Below are positions 34,396 to 43,955 of a DNA stretch of 64,000 bases, piece by piece. Under the pieces are notes generated by a model. That model saw only the letters and a list, made by a program, of their open reading frames with translations. It did not search any database and had not been told where the DNA came from. Source of the DNA: Lentzea californiensis (lineage in GTDB: Bacteria > Actinomycetota > Actinomycetes > Mycobacteriales > Pseudonocardiaceae); the NCBI RefSeq assembly GCF_024648825.1, contig NZ_JANBBE010000001.1, positions 1 through 64,000 on the forward strand, written 5' to 3'. A program made the translations under genes and the position numbers. Positions within the stretch are counted from its first letter, which is position 1, and every line of letters begins with the position of its first letter.

Positions 34396-36132
34396 TCAGC
34401 CCGGGTAGAACACCAGCGCCCCCGCCGGCACCCGGATCCCGCTCGACCGCCACACGTCCGTGATGTCCGAAGCCGACCACAGCCCGGAAGGGTCCACCAC
34501 CTGCACCTGACGCGCGGGCGCCGCCGCCACCGAACCCACGGGCACGTTGAGGTTCGACTGGCTGTAGCGGTCCATCTTGTAGCCGTCGGTGTAGACCTTG
34601 GTGACCGGCCACGAGGGCAGCGAGGAGGAGACCACCAGCACGTCCTGCGAGAGCCAGTCGATGGACTGCACGGCCGAGCCCAGTATCGACGGCTGCAGCT
34701 GGCGCGGTGAGCGGAGGGCCACGTCCTGGTTGTCGCGCACCACCGAGGCGACGTAGAGCTTGCCGGCGATCACCAGGGCGGCTCGCGTGCCGTCGCGGGA
34801 GAGGCGCAGTTCGCTGATCGAGCCGAACGGCAGGATCTCGGTGATGTTGACGCCCTTGGCGGTCCAGCTGCCGTTGTCCGAGCGGGTCACCCTGGTCACC
34901 GAGGTGCCGTCGACCGCCGTCCAGACTTCGGTGCCGGGTTCCTTCGGGCCGCTCGAGAGCTGCCACGTCGGTCTCGACAGGGTGGTCGCGACCAGGTCCA
35001 CTTCGGACAGTTCCTGTTCGAGCTCGCCCACTCGCAGGCGCATCCTGCCGCCCGCGCGGGAGACCACGGCCAGGCGTGAGCCGTCCAGGGACTGCGCGGC
35101 GGAGGTGACGCTGTACGCGCCCGTGCCCGCGGGGCCCTTGATCGGGGCGCCGTCGGTCAGCGAACGGACCGAGCCGTCCGCCACGATCATGCCCTGGAGG
35201 TTCGCGTTCAGGGCCAGCAACGCCTCGCCCGCGGTCGCCGACACGTCGGACGGCCGGTAGTCGCGCTGGTCCGGGAGGATCTGCTGGCCGTCCACCAGGA
35301 CGCGCACGCGCGAGGAGGTGACGCCCGAGTACGACTTCACGACCTGCGCGACGATCTGCTTGCGCTTCTCGGGGGTGAGGTCCTTGCCGACGTTGGTGAG
35401 GTTCACCTCGAGTGCGCCGTCGTCGGCTTCCTTCGTGTCCGAGAACTTGTCGGTGTCCGGGCCGAGCGCGCTCACGAGGGTGTCACGCACCGCGTCGCCG
35501 GGGCCCGCGATCAGCAGTTCGATGACGCGGGTCGGGATGCTCGTCGCCGGTGGGATCACGACGTAGCGCGGGTCCGGGACCAGCACGGTGAACTCGGGGT
35601 TGTAGAAGTACAGCGTGATGCGGCGGTACGTGGTGTTGAAGATGCCCTGCGGCATGTAGATGCCGGCGGGCGGTTCGGAGATCCGCCACTGGTTCTCGCT
35701 GTTGCGCTCGACCTTCACCGGCTTCTGGAAGTCGCCGAGCTGCGGGACGAACGCGTTGTCGCTGCCGAGCCTGCCGAGGTACTTGCCTTGCAGGAGAACG
35801 GTCTGCGTCTTGTCCTGCGGCGCCTGCGAGGTCGGCACGGTGGAGAAGCCGGTCTCGATGATCGTGGGGTTCTTGGTGTCCCACTTCCGGCTGGCGTCCT
35901 CCGTCATGAACGCACGGGCGGACGCGTAGTTGTTGTCCGGGTTCGACGTCGCCTCGATGAAGTCGCGCACGAGCGTGAACGGGTCGATGTTCTGGCGCGG
36001 TTCCGGCGCGGTGGGGGTGTTGGACGCCTTGTTGTCCTTCGACCCGATCGGTTTGGGCTGGGTGTTCGTCGGGATCGCGGCGCACCCGGCCAGGGTCACG
36101 AGCACGAGCACCAGCAACGCCAGCCGCTTCAC
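34396..36132 (-). CDS. lpqB: Lipoprotein LpqB, MtrB-associated
   Basis: 578 aa from GTG 36132. Signal peptide with lipobox LAGC (Cys17), then the GerMN domain (RRITLYFYNPEFTVLVPDPR, VIELLIAGP) and a C-terminal beta-propeller-like LpqB region (SLDGSRLAVVSRAGGRMRLRV). In mycobacteria LpqB binds the extracellular part of MtrB and modulates its kinase activity in cell-wall and division control. The start overlaps the mtrB stop by 4 bases; the operon is mtrA-mtrB-lpqB. Confidence 0.95.
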   Translation of the reverse strand: MKRLALLVLVLVTLAGCAAIPTNTQPKPIGSKDNKASNTPTAPEPRQNIDPFTLVRDFIEATSNPDNNYASARAFMTEDASRKWDTKNPTIIETGFSTVPTSQAPQDKTQTVLLQGKYLGRLGSDNAFVPQLGDFQKPVKVERNSENQWRISEPPAGIYMPQGIFNTTYRRITLYFYNPEFTVLVPDPRYVVIPPATSIPTRVIELLIAGPGDAVRDTLVSALGPDTDKFSDTKEADDGALEVNLTNVGKDLTPEKRKQIVAQVVKSYSGVTSSRVRVLVDGQQILPDQRDYRPSDVSATAGEALLALNANLQGMIVADGSVRSLTDGAPIKGPAGTGAYSVTSAAQSLDGSRLAVVSRAGGRMRLRVGELEQELSEVDLVATTLSRPTWQLSSGPKEPGTEVWTAVDGTSVTRVTRSDNGSWTAKGVNITEILPFGSISELRLSRDGTRAALVIAGKLYVASVVRDNQDVALRSPRQLQPSILGSAVQSIDWLSQDVLVVSSSLPSWPVTKVYTDGYKMDRYSQSNLNVPVGSVAAAPARQVQVVDPSGLWSASDITDVWRSSGIRVPAGALVFYPG

Positions 36133-37883
36133 CGCACTTCCTCCGAAACCTCGTCCGACGACACGTGCGGCCCGTCCACGGGCTCCGCGGGCTGCCAGGT
36201 GATCTCCTCTGGCCGCAGCTCGATCTCGCCGGGCTCCTCCTCGGCGACGGGCTCCTCGTGCACGGCGACGGTCTCGTGCTCGATCGAGGGCGCCAGCGGG
36301 AGCGGGCTCTCGCGCAGCTCCTCGCCGTGCCTGCGGGGCAACGTCAAGCGGAACGAGGCACCGTGGCCGGGTTCGCCCCACGCCTCCAGCCAGCCGCCGT
36401 GCAGGCGGGCGTCCTCCAGCGAGATCGACAGGCCCAGGCCGGTGCCGCCGGTGCGGCGGTTGCGCGACGGGTCGGCGCGCCAGAAGCGGCTGAACACCAG
36501 TTCGGCCTCGCCCTGGCGCAGGCCGACGCCGTGGTCCCGCACGGTGATCGCGACGGCGTCGTCGTTGCCGCGCATGGTGAGTTCGACCGGCTGGCCCTCG
36601 CTGTGGTCGATGGCGTTCGCGAGCAGGTTGCGCAGAATCCGTTCCACGCGGCGGGAATCCAGCTCGGCGACGAGTTCGTCATCCGGCAGGTCCAGCACCA
36701 CCGGCGAGTTGGCGCTCGTGGAGATCGCCCGCACCGAGTCGTGCGCGCGGCGCGCCAGCACGCGCATGTCGACCTGGTCGGCGGTCAGCTCCTCGACGCC
36801 GGCGTCCAGGCGGGAGATCTCCAGCAGGTCGCCCAGCAGCGACTCGAACCTGTCGAGCTCGTCGACCAGCAGCTCGGTGGACCGGGCGAGGCCGGCGGGG
36901 AACTGTTCGCGGGAGGCGTGCAGGACGTCCGCGGCCATGCGCACCGTCGTCAACGGGGTGCGCAGCTCGTGCGAGACGTCGGAGGTGAACCGGCGCTGCA
37001 GCTGGCCGAACTCCTCCAGCTGCTTGAACTGCGCCTGGATCGACTCGGCCATCTCGTTGAACGACTCGGCCAGGCGCGCCACGTCGTCCTCTCCGACGAC
37101 GTGCATGCGTTCGTGCAGGGTGCCGTCCGCGAACCGCTCCGCGACCTCGGCCGCCTGCCGCACCGGCCGCACCACCTGGCGCGTCACCAGGTTCGCGATC
37201 AACGCGAGCAGGACCAGCAACACGATGCCGCCGACCGCCAAAGTGGACTGCACGACCTCGGCGGTGCGCTGCTCGGCGGTCAGCGGGAAGATCAGGTACA
37301 GCTGCATCGAGCGCGCGGACGTGCTGATCGGCAGGCCCACGACGAACAACGTGGTCTGCACGCCGTCGCGCTGCACGGTGTGGATCTGGGTGCCGGAGCC
37401 GCCGTCCTCGACCATCTCGCGCAGCCCGCGCGGCACGTCGTCGAGCTTGCCGACGGACGGCACGCGGCCCGCGCCGGCGGAACCGAGTCCGTCGGCCAGG
37501 ACCGGTTCGAACGCGCCCGCACCCGCCGTCGTGGCGTCGGTACCGGCGCCACCGACAGCGAGCTTGTTGATCGCGCTGGTGAACCGCGTCTGCACGCTGT
37601 CCGGGCCCGGGTTCAGGCCGACCAGGTCGGACTGGATCAGGCTGCGCGAGGCCACCGCCTGGCGCACCGCGGCCTCGTCCTTGGTGTTCAGCAGCTGGTT
37701 GGTGATCTGCATCTGCAGCACCATGCCCAGCACGAACACCACGGCAGACGAGAGCGCGAGCGTGGACACGACGACGCGCAACTGCAGCGAACGACGCCAA
37801 AGGTCACCAAACGCGGACCACCGCTTACGCGCTTCCTCGACGAGGAACTGCGCCTTCGCGATGGCCGGCCGAACGAACTTCAT
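36129..37883 (-). CDS. mtrB: Sensor histidine kinase MtrB
   Basis: 584 aa from ATG 37883; an upstream GTG at 37922 would overlap mtrA. Two transmembrane helices (about 36-58 and 219-241) flank an extracellular sensor domain. Then HAMP (VTRQVVRPVRQAAEVAERF), the phosphoacceptor box TSDVSHELRTPLTTVRM, and the ATPase with NLLANAIDHSEG (N box), RDHGVGL and GTGLGLS (G boxes). It phosphorylates MtrA. The C-terminal ~60 residues are acidic and glutamate-rich. Confidence 0.95.
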   Translation of the reverse strand: MKFVRPAIAKAQFLVEEARKRWSAFGDLWRRSLQLRVVVSTLALSSAVVFVLGMVLQMQITNQLLNTKDEAAVRQAVASRSLIQSDLVGLNPGPDSVQTRFTSAINKLAVGGAGTDATTAGAGAFEPVLADGLGSAGAGRVPSVGKLDDVPRGLREMVEDGGSGTQIHTVQRDGVQTTLFVVGLPISTSARSMQLYLIFPLTAEQRTAEVVQSTLAVGGIVLLVLLALIANLVTRQVVRPVRQAAEVAERFADGTLHERMHVVGEDDVARLAESFNEMAESIQAQFKQLEEFGQLQRRFTSDVSHELRTPLTTVRMAADVLHASREQFPAGLARSTELLVDELDRFESLLGDLLEISRLDAGVEELTADQVDMRVLARRAHDSVRAISTSANSPVVLDLPDDELVAELDSRRVERILRNLLANAIDHSEGQPVELTMRGNDDAVAITVRDHGVGLRQGEAELVFSRFWRADPSRNRRTGGTGLGLSISLEDARLHGGWLEAWGEPGHGASFRLTLPRRHGEELRESPLPLAPSIEHETVAVHEEPVAEEEPGEIELRPEEITWQPAEPVDGPHVSSDEVSEEVR

Positions 37884-37893
37884 ACGCCACCTG

Positions 37894-38580
37894 TCACGGA
37901 GGGCCGGCCTTGTACCCGACACCGCGGACAGTCAACACCACCTCGGGGTGTTCCGGGTCCCGTTCGACCTTGGAACGCAGCCGCTGCACGTGGACGTTCA
38001 CCAGGCGCGTGTCGGCGGCGTGGCGGTAACCCCACACCTGCTCGAGCAGCACCTCGCGGGTGAACACCTGGCGCGGCTTGCGGGCCAGTGCGACGAGGAG
38101 GTCGAACTCCAGCGGCGTGAGCTGGATCGGCCTGCCCTCGCGCAGCACCTCGTGGCCGGGGACGTCGATCGTCAGGTCGCCGATCTGCAGCACCTCGGAC
38201 GGCTCGGCCTCGGTGCGCCGCAGGCGCGCCCGGATGCGAGCCACGAGCTCCTTGGGCTTGAACGGCTTGACGACGTAGTCGTCCGCGCCGGACTCGAGGC
38301 CCAGCACCACGTCGACCGTGTCGCTCTTCGCCGTGAGCATCACGATCGGCACGCCCGACTCGGACCTGATCGCCTTGCAGACGTCGATGCCGTTCATCCC
38401 CGGCAGCATCAGGTCGAGCAGCACGAGGTCGGGCTTGAGCTCGCGCAGCGCGGGCAGGGCACGGGCACCGTCGGCGACCACCGCGGTGTCGAAGCCCTCC
38501 CCGCGCAACACGATCGTCAGCATCTCCGCCAGGGCGGGGTCGTCATCGACGACGAGCACGCGTGCCTTCATACTCAACAT
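37894..38580 (-). CDS. mtrA: Two-component response regulator MtrA
   Basis: 228 aa, identical in length to M. tuberculosis MtrA. Receiver domain with the acidic pocket VVDDD and phosphorylated Asp56 in LLDLMLPG, followed by an OmpR-type winged helix (TREVLLEQVWGYRHAADTRL). MtrA controls cell-wall hydrolases, division and replication genes. ATG 38580 begins MLSMKARVL, aligned with the known MDTM start, with gggag 7 bases upstream; a longer in-frame start at 38688 is unlikely. Confidence 0.96.
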   Translation of the reverse strand: MLSMKARVLVVDDDPALAEMLTIVLRGEGFDTAVVADGARALPALRELKPDLVLLDLMLPGMNGIDVCKAIRSESGVPIVMLTAKSDTVDVVLGLESGADDYVVKPFKPKELVARIRARLRRTEAEPSEVLQIGDLTIDVPGHEVLREGRPIQLTPLEFDLLVALARKPRQVFTREVLLEQVWGYRHAADTRLVNVHVQRLRSKVERDPEHPEVVLTVRGVGYKAGPP

Positions 38581-38756
38581 CGTCGCACTCCCGGTCGCGC
38601 GTTCGCGCACCGCCCACGTTCCGTTGCTGCTGGTGGCGATGTGCGCTCGTTCGGTAACCGGCCGGAACTGTCGTTCCACGTACCCCACCTCGCCCCGTTT
38701 GACCTGTTCGTCGCGTGAGTATCCGCCCGAGGATCACCTTTCGTTACCGGGTGCTC

Positions 38757-39587
38757 TCACGCCGTGCGAACGGCCGAAGCCAGCCAGATGCGCGCGTCAC
38801 CCACCTTCCGGGGGTCGGTGATCGCCGGAACGGCGCGGTCGTGCCGCGCGGCCAGGTCGACCTGGTGCGTCACCGTCGCCTGCCAGCCGTAGCGGTCGAG
38901 CCACTCGACGGGGTCCTCCACGTCGGACCGCCAGCGTGCGTCCAGCGCGTCGAACCGCTGGTGCACGGGTTTCATCTGCGGCAACTCGCGGAAGGCGCGG
39001 TTGACGTGTTCGAGCGCCAGCGTGCTGCCGCGGGCGGACAGCGCGCTCACCCAGTACAGGACCTGCTCCCCCGCGTCCGGCGGCAGGAACATGAAGAGGC
39101 CCTCCAGCAACCACGCCGTGGGCCTCTTCGGGTCGAAACCAGCTCGTATCAGCGCTGTCGCCCAGTCGTCCCGCAGATCGCACGGGACGGCGACGCGTTC
39201 ACAGGCGGGTTGCGCTAGCTGGTCACGCAGGGCGTCTTCCTTGAACTCGATCAGCTCGGGCAGGTCGAGTTCGTAAAGTGTCGTGCCCGGCGGCCATTGA
39301 AGCCTGAACGCTCTTGTGTCGAGGCCCGCCGCCATGATCACGACCTGGGGCTGCGGCGTGCCCAGGAGTTCGTCGTCGAAGTACCGGGTGCGCAGGACGA
39401 AGTGATCACCTGCGAGGGTCCGGACGCCGTTCAGGTCGCTCGCGGAGCCGGCGGCCTCCACGAGCCCCGCGGCCAGCGGGTCGTCGAAGAGAGGGCTGAG
39501 ATGCCCTTGCTCGTTGGCGCGGGCGGCAGCGATCAGCACCGCCGTCCGGGCGACACCGACCGGGGTTCGCTGCAGTACACGCTTCAA
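38757..39587 (-). CDS. SAM-dependent methyltransferase, TIGR00027/leucine carboxyl methyltransferase family
   Basis: 276 aa. GVARTAVLIAAARANEQ and FDDPLAAGLVEAAG at the N-terminus, VVIMAAGLDTRAFRLQWP (SAM site) and LLEGLFMFLPPD define the actinobacterial PF04072 family, which expands in mycobacteria and makes O-methyl groups on unknown substrates, some polyketides. Start TTG 39587 with aggagag 8 bases upstream. It interrupts the usual mtrA-tmk adjacency. Confidence 0.85.
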   Translation of the reverse strand: MKRVLQRTPVGVARTAVLIAAARANEQGHLSPLFDDPLAAGLVEAAGSASDLNGVRTLAGDHFVLRTRYFDDELLGTPQPQVVIMAAGLDTRAFRLQWPPGTTLYELDLPELIEFKEDALRDQLAQPACERVAVPCDLRDDWATALIRAGFDPKRPTAWLLEGLFMFLPPDAGEQVLYWVSALSARGSTLALEHVNRAFRELPQMKPVHQRFDALDARWRSDVEDPVEWLDRYGWQATVTHQVDLAARHDRAVPAITDPRKVGDARIWLASAVRTA

Positions 39588-39663
39588 ATTGTGCTCTCCT
39601 ATTCACTCACAGTGACAAACCGGACACTCGATCGTGTCAATCGGTACGCACGTGAGCGACCAC

Positions 39664-40308
39664 TCAAGGAGTGAAGAGCGGTTCCAGAAGCGAATGAAAG
39701 TTCACGTTTGACCGCCCGTCGACCACTTGCCACGGAGCGAGCCAGCCGATGTTCGCCAATCCGTCGTAAACCACGCCGCATCTGGCCTGCAGCGAGCCAT
39801 CGGATTCGTAAATGTCGCGGGCGCGCGACTCGTCGGCCTGCTCCCGCTTCGCCGCCCGCTCGGCCGCGACCTCCACGGGCACGCGCAGCAGCAGGTGAAG
39901 ATCGGGGACGGGCAGCCCGAAGCGTTCGATCTCCAGCTCGTGCACCCATCGCACGAACTCGCCATGCTCGTCCTGGTGCAGCCGCGCGGCGCTGTACGCG
40001 GCACTCGACGCCACGTACCGGTCGAGCAGGACGACGTCGTGCTCCTCCAGGTCCTTGCGGATCTCGTCGGCCGCACCGCGCCGGTCGAGCGCGTAGAGGA
40101 CGGCCATCCCGTAGACCGAGTCGCTCAGGTCGCCGAGCCGGCCGTAGAGGCCGTCGCGGACCAGGTCAGCGTGCACGCTGACGCCGTAGCGCGGGAACGC
40201 GTGAGCGGCCACGGTCCTGCCCTGAGAGGCCAACGCCTCGGTCAGTCCGTTGGCGAGAGTGCGCTTGCCGGCGCCGTCCAGACCTTCGATCACCACGAGC
40301 TTTCCCAC
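39664..40308 (-). CDS. tmk: Thymidylate kinase
   Basis: 214 aa. P-loop EGLDGAGKRT at residues 8-17, the DR(Y/F) motif LLDRYVASSAAYSAAR, and a lid RAAKREQADESRARD. It phosphorylates dTMP to dTDP. The Arg after Lys in the P-loop (KRT rather than KST) is as in mycobacterial Tmk. ATG 40308. Orthologue of Rv3247c. The gene that follows in M. tuberculosis, ahcY, is 7.8 kb away here. Confidence 0.93.
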   Translation of the reverse strand: MGKLVVIEGLDGAGKRTLANGLTEALASQGRTVAAHAFPRYGVSVHADLVRDGLYGRLGDLSDSVYGMAVLYALDRRGAADEIRKDLEEHDVVLLDRYVASSAAYSAARLHQDEHGEFVRWVHELEIERFGLPVPDLHLLLRVPVEVAAERAAKREQADESRARDIYESDGSLQARCGVVYDGLANIGWLAPWQVVDGRSNVNFHSLLEPLFTP

Positions 40309-40450
40309 GCCAGAACCCTAACGGGACCGGTTCCGGCCACTCACACGGCCGCAGCGCGTCCCCCACACGGGCGAAATCCGATCTTTCGATCACCAGAACG
40401 AGTGACTACGGTGAACAGTCACACGGCGCGTGTGAAGGGTAGGTGCCGCG

Positions 40451-41419
40451 GTGACCGCGGATTCCGGGCACGCCGGGTCGGTCGAAGAACCGATCGGGCA
40501 CCCGACCGGGGGTCTACCGACCCCTCTCGCCGAGACGCTGCGCTACGGGCCGTTCCACCGCGCATTGCGCGAGTCGATCGCCCACCGGGGCCTCTCGCTC
40601 GCACGGCTGCGCGCACATCTCGAACAGCTGGGTGTCCAAGTTGGCCAGTCGACGCTCTCGTACTGGCAACGCGGCTTGCGCCATCCCGAGGTGCCACGCG
40701 CCATCAGCACAGTGCGCGCGCTGGAGACCGTGCTGCGCCTACCGCCGTCGTCCTTGTTGGACCTCATCGGCCCGCGCACCGCGAACACCTACGCGCCACG
40801 CCCGGTAGCGACCTGGCCGGATCACGCGCCGTTGCTCGCAACGTTCGACTCCGTACCGGAGGCCGCCCGCGGCAACGCCGACCTCGAAGTGCTCTCCGTG
40901 CACGACACCGTCCAGATAGGCATGCACCGCGAGCAGCGCTCCATCACCACACGACTGGTCGTGCGCGCGGTGCGCCAGGGACCGGACAGGTACCTGGCGA
41001 TGCACCACGGCGACGACGGCTCGTTGATCGAGAACGCGATGGTCAGATCCGGCGAAGGCTGCCGGCAGGGGCGGCTGCGCCGGGAAAGCGCTTCCCGCAA
41101 CCTCGCCGTGGAGATGCTGTTCGACCGGCGGCTCGCGGCGGGCGAGGAGCACGTCTTCAGCTTCACGATCGTCGACGACACCGGCAACGCGACGCCCGGC
41201 CACCACCGGACGTTCCGCGACACCTGCGGCTCGTACCTCGTGCAGCTCTCGTTCCACCGGAGGGCGATGCCCGCGCGCTGCATGAAGCAGTTCCTGGCCT
41301 CGGCCGACGCGACGCCGGTCGACGTCGACGAGCTGGTGTGCGGGCTCGGCGGCGTCGTCAGCGCGTACTTCGGCGACGTCGGGCCGGGGATCGCGGGCAT
41401 CGCCGTCGAGTGGAGCTAA
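40451..41419 (+). CDS. Large XRE-type HTH regulator
   Basis: 322 aa. An HTH of the Cro/CI type lies at about residues 33-80 (HRALRESIAHRGLSLARLRA, STLSYWQRGLRHPEVPRA). The remaining 230 residues form a sensory or oligomerising domain of no family I can name; it includes RTFRDTCGSYLVQLSFHRRA. GTG 40451 is divergent from tmk with a 142-bp spacer. It is the first gene of the accessory stretch between tmk and ahcY. The target is unknown. Confidence 0.75.
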   Translation: MTADSGHAGSVEEPIGHPTGGLPTPLAETLRYGPFHRALRESIAHRGLSLARLRAHLEQLGVQVGQSTLSYWQRGLRHPEVPRAISTVRALETVLRLPPSSLLDLIGPRTANTYAPRPVATWPDHAPLLATFDSVPEAARGNADLEVLSVHDTVQIGMHREQRSITTRLVVRAVRQGPDRYLAMHHGDDGSLIENAMVRSGEGCRQGRLRRESASRNLAVEMLFDRRLAAGEEHVFSFTIVDDTGNATPGHHRTFRDTCGSYLVQLSFHRRAMPARCMKQFLASADATPVDVDELVCGLGGVVSAYFGDVGPGIAGIAVEWS

Positions 41420-41827
41420 GCACCTGGCCGGAAGTTCTGTCCGAACGGTGGCTCACGCCCACGCCCCCCAACTTGAGTGCCTCCGGCTCAAGTTTGAAGG
41501 TGCACGCGGGGCGCTTTCGTGCGCTTGAAGCGCACGCGGGGGCCCCGCGTGCGCCAGAGAGAGTGCGCGAAGTGCCGCTTTGTGTGGTGCTGGGACTGGG
41601 GGCGGGCTGTTCGGAGGGAAAGGACTTCGGGCTTGGTGCTCAGACCTGGGGCCTGGGGTGTCCCCAGAGGACACCCCGCGCGACGCGGTCCGCGGACGCA
41701 CGTCCCCTGAGTGAGGGCGAGGAAAGCGAGGGAGCTAAAGACCGGCGCTCCGAAGAGCATTCCGGTTCCGGAGTTAGAAGGAAGCTCCCTCATGGCCTCG
41801 CGTCAGCCACGTTAGCAGTGGTGCGGG
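41420..41827. other. Highly structured 408-bp non-coding region
   Basis: No gene. Several strong inverted repeats: aacttgag/ctcaagtt (41470-41477, 41487-41494); gcgcacgcgggg/ccccgcgtgcgc (41530-41541, 41543-41554, one base apart); ggggtgtcc/ggacacccc (41655-41663, 41669-41677); gagggagct/agctccctc (41728-41736, 41783-41791). The first two can act as terminators for the converging genes. The sequence gcacgcgggg-nn-ctttcgt at 41502-41520 recurs in the hairpin at 58873-58925. Confidence 0.6.
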
Positions 41828-43870
41828 TCAGTCCGACAGCAGTTTCCCGAGTTCTGACACCGTGGTGACGGTTCCGGTCTCGTCCTGCGCCAGACCGATG
41901 CGGATCGCCGGAGCGTCCTCTGTGGACGACTTGCGCGCGAACAGGTCCCGGAGCCTCGCCACGGTGAAGTACTTGCGCCGCAGCGCCGCCGCGGCGATCA
42001 GCTTGACGACGTCACGGTTCTCCTCGACCCGGTTGCCCCACGACGTGCCGCGCAGGTAGAGGTGCAGCCACGTGCCGTACCACGCGTCACCCTCCCGTTC
42101 GAACATCACCGGCAGCGCGACCTTTCCCTTGCCACGCATGGCGGAGCGCGCCCGAACCGTGCTCGGCTCGAACGGCTTGCCCATCTGCTCGAGGTCGCGG
42201 GTCATGAACCCGAACATCGACTCGGCGACGTCGTCGAACCCCTCTCCCGAGAAGATGTTCACCTGTGGCACCACGTACTTGGCGTTCGTCTTGATCCGGT
42301 GCACGTCGATGAACTCCGTCGCACCGTTCCAGGCGTCCGTGACGTCACCCGAGTAGAAGGCGCCGTCCTGCTTCAGCTGCGTCCACGACACCTGTCCCTG
42401 GTACTCGAACCTCTCGTCGAGCAGCACCGCGGACAGGTCGTAGTCGGTTCGCTTCGCGTGCTGCCGCCAGTGCACGAAGAACCGCAGCACGTCGCCTTCG
42501 AGCCAGAGCTTCGAGCCGCGCGGCAGCACGCCGAAGCCCTCCTCGGTACCGGTGGTGGGCACCACGACGTCGAGCACCTCGTCGTCGACGACCAGCTCGG
42601 AGTACTCCGGCAGCCTGCCGACCAGCTCGTTCTCGACCACCTCGACGATCTCCGCGACCGCCTTCGGGTCGAGCGGCTCGCGGTCGTCGTCGGCGATCCA
42701 CACCCTGCGCGAACGGGTCGCGAAGATGCGGGCGGCGTCCGGCGTCGTGCGGTTCGACAGGTGCTCCAGCACGGAGACGAGCACGCGGCTGGACACCTCC
42801 GGCACCGCCGCCTCGACGTGCACGGCGAGGTTCTCGGCGCCGTGCCGGAGCAACCTGTCGACTTGCCTCAGCAACATTCCGGGCGCCTTGGCGAGGATGC
42901 CGACCGCACGCGCGGTGTCGTTCTCCGCGAACGCCAGCTCGACCTGCCCGGCGAACGACCGCGCGACCTTCTCCCTGCGCGCCACCGCGAACACGTCCTG
43001 CGCCCGTTCGAACGGGTACTCGTGCGGGTGCAACCGCTCGCCGAGGCGCTTCCACGCCTCGCGGTACTGGCCGACGTCACCGAGCTTGCTCTCCGCCACC
43101 TCGTTCAACGCACCGAGCAACGCCCTGCGCTCAGGCCGGCGGAACGACCGGAACCGCGTCGGCTCCTGAAGCGTGACGTCTCCCCCGGACGCCTCGGCCG
43201 CGAGCCGCAGCACGTCGGTGACGGTGTCGATGTCCTGCAGAGGCCGCTGCGCCACCAGCCGGGCGGCGTTGAGGATCGCGCGGTTCTCCCGGACGGGCAC
43301 GTCCAGCTCGCCGTCGGGGCAGAGCACGGCCAGCTCACCGAGCAGCGCCCTGTCGTTCTCCGCCAACGGAATCGGACTGGTGGCGAGCTCTTCGAAGAGG
43401 CGCTGAGCCTCTTCTTCGAGCGTGTCACCGAGATGCACGAGCGTGATGCGGTCCTTCAACGACGGGATCAGCTCGTCGTGCGCCCGCAGCATCTCCTCGT
43501 AGGAGTGCTGGACCCGCCCGTACTTGGGCAGGGCGAGGAGGTTGTTCGTCGGCGCGACGCCCTTCTCCAGCGCGTCCCGCAGGCACTCCCGCCAGAACGC
43601 GAGGGTGTCCGGCACGTTGTGCGGAAACTCCTTGAAGTACGGGTTGTGCTGCCCACGCGCACCGATCAGCTCCTTGAGCGCGCGCACGACCTCCGCGGCG
43701 TAGTCCTCCGCGTGCGCCAGGCCGCCGACGTGTTCGAGCAGCTCCCGCGAGGCCTTGAAGCCCGACCTGATCAGCGCGGCGTCCAGTTGCCTCGCGACGG
43801 CGGCACCGTCACCCGGCGCATCGTCCGAAGTGGGCACGCGCAGGGTCTTCTTGATGATGGTCGTCCGCAC
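41828..43870 (-). CDS. 680-aa protein with a C-terminal TerD-like domain
   Basis: The N-terminal ~450 residues are mostly helical with no domain I can name (LELIGARGQHNPYFKEFP-like start, RRPERRALLGALNEVAESKL centre). Residues about 490-600 resemble the TerD fold of stress/tellurite-resistance proteins: KRTDYDLSAVLLDERFEYQG, then DVTDAWNGATEFIDVHRI and VVPQVNIFSGEGFDDV. It may belong with the MXAN_6230/SCO0854-type proteins that carry TerD-like domains. Cytoplasmic; a calcium-linked stress or conflict role is possible but unproven. ATG 43870. Confidence 0.6.
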   Translation of the reverse strand: MRTTIIKKTLRVPTSDDAPGDGAAVARQLDAALIRSGFKASRELLEHVGGLAHAEDYAAEVVRALKELIGARGQHNPYFKEFPHNVPDTLAFWRECLRDALEKGVAPTNNLLALPKYGRVQHSYEEMLRAHDELIPSLKDRITLVHLGDTLEEEAQRLFEELATSPIPLAENDRALLGELAVLCPDGELDVPVRENRAILNAARLVAQRPLQDIDTVTDVLRLAAEASGGDVTLQEPTRFRSFRRPERRALLGALNEVAESKLGDVGQYREAWKRLGERLHPHEYPFERAQDVFAVARREKVARSFAGQVELAFAENDTARAVGILAKAPGMLLRQVDRLLRHGAENLAVHVEAAVPEVSSRVLVSVLEHLSNRTTPDAARIFATRSRRVWIADDDREPLDPKAVAEIVEVVENELVGRLPEYSELVVDDEVLDVVVPTTGTEEGFGVLPRGSKLWLEGDVLRFFVHWRQHAKRTDYDLSAVLLDERFEYQGQVSWTQLKQDGAFYSGDVTDAWNGATEFIDVHRIKTNAKYVVPQVNIFSGEGFDDVAESMFGFMTRDLEQMGKPFEPSTVRARSAMRGKGKVALPVMFEREGDAWYGTWLHLYLRGTSWGNRVEENRDVVKLIAAAALRRKYFTVARLRDLFARKSSTEDAPAIRIGLAQDETGTVTTVSELGKLLSD

Positions 43871-43955
43871 CCGGTCAGTAAAACCCGCACGTCAACGCAA
43901 TTCCACCCGTTCGGGCACGATGTTGTTCGTTCTCCATCGCCTAACGTCGAATTTC

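Noticed and set aside
35788-38718. 976-codon plus-strand frame opposite lpqB/mtrB/mtrA
   Set aside because: Runs antisense through three conserved genes. Serine/arginine-rich composition typical of shadow frames.
38620-38756. MtrA-binding boxes (ggtaacc near 38655, cgttacc near 38740) for autoregulation of mtrA
   Set aside because: The two short matches are 85 bp apart and not arranged as the expected direct repeats; too weak to report as sites.
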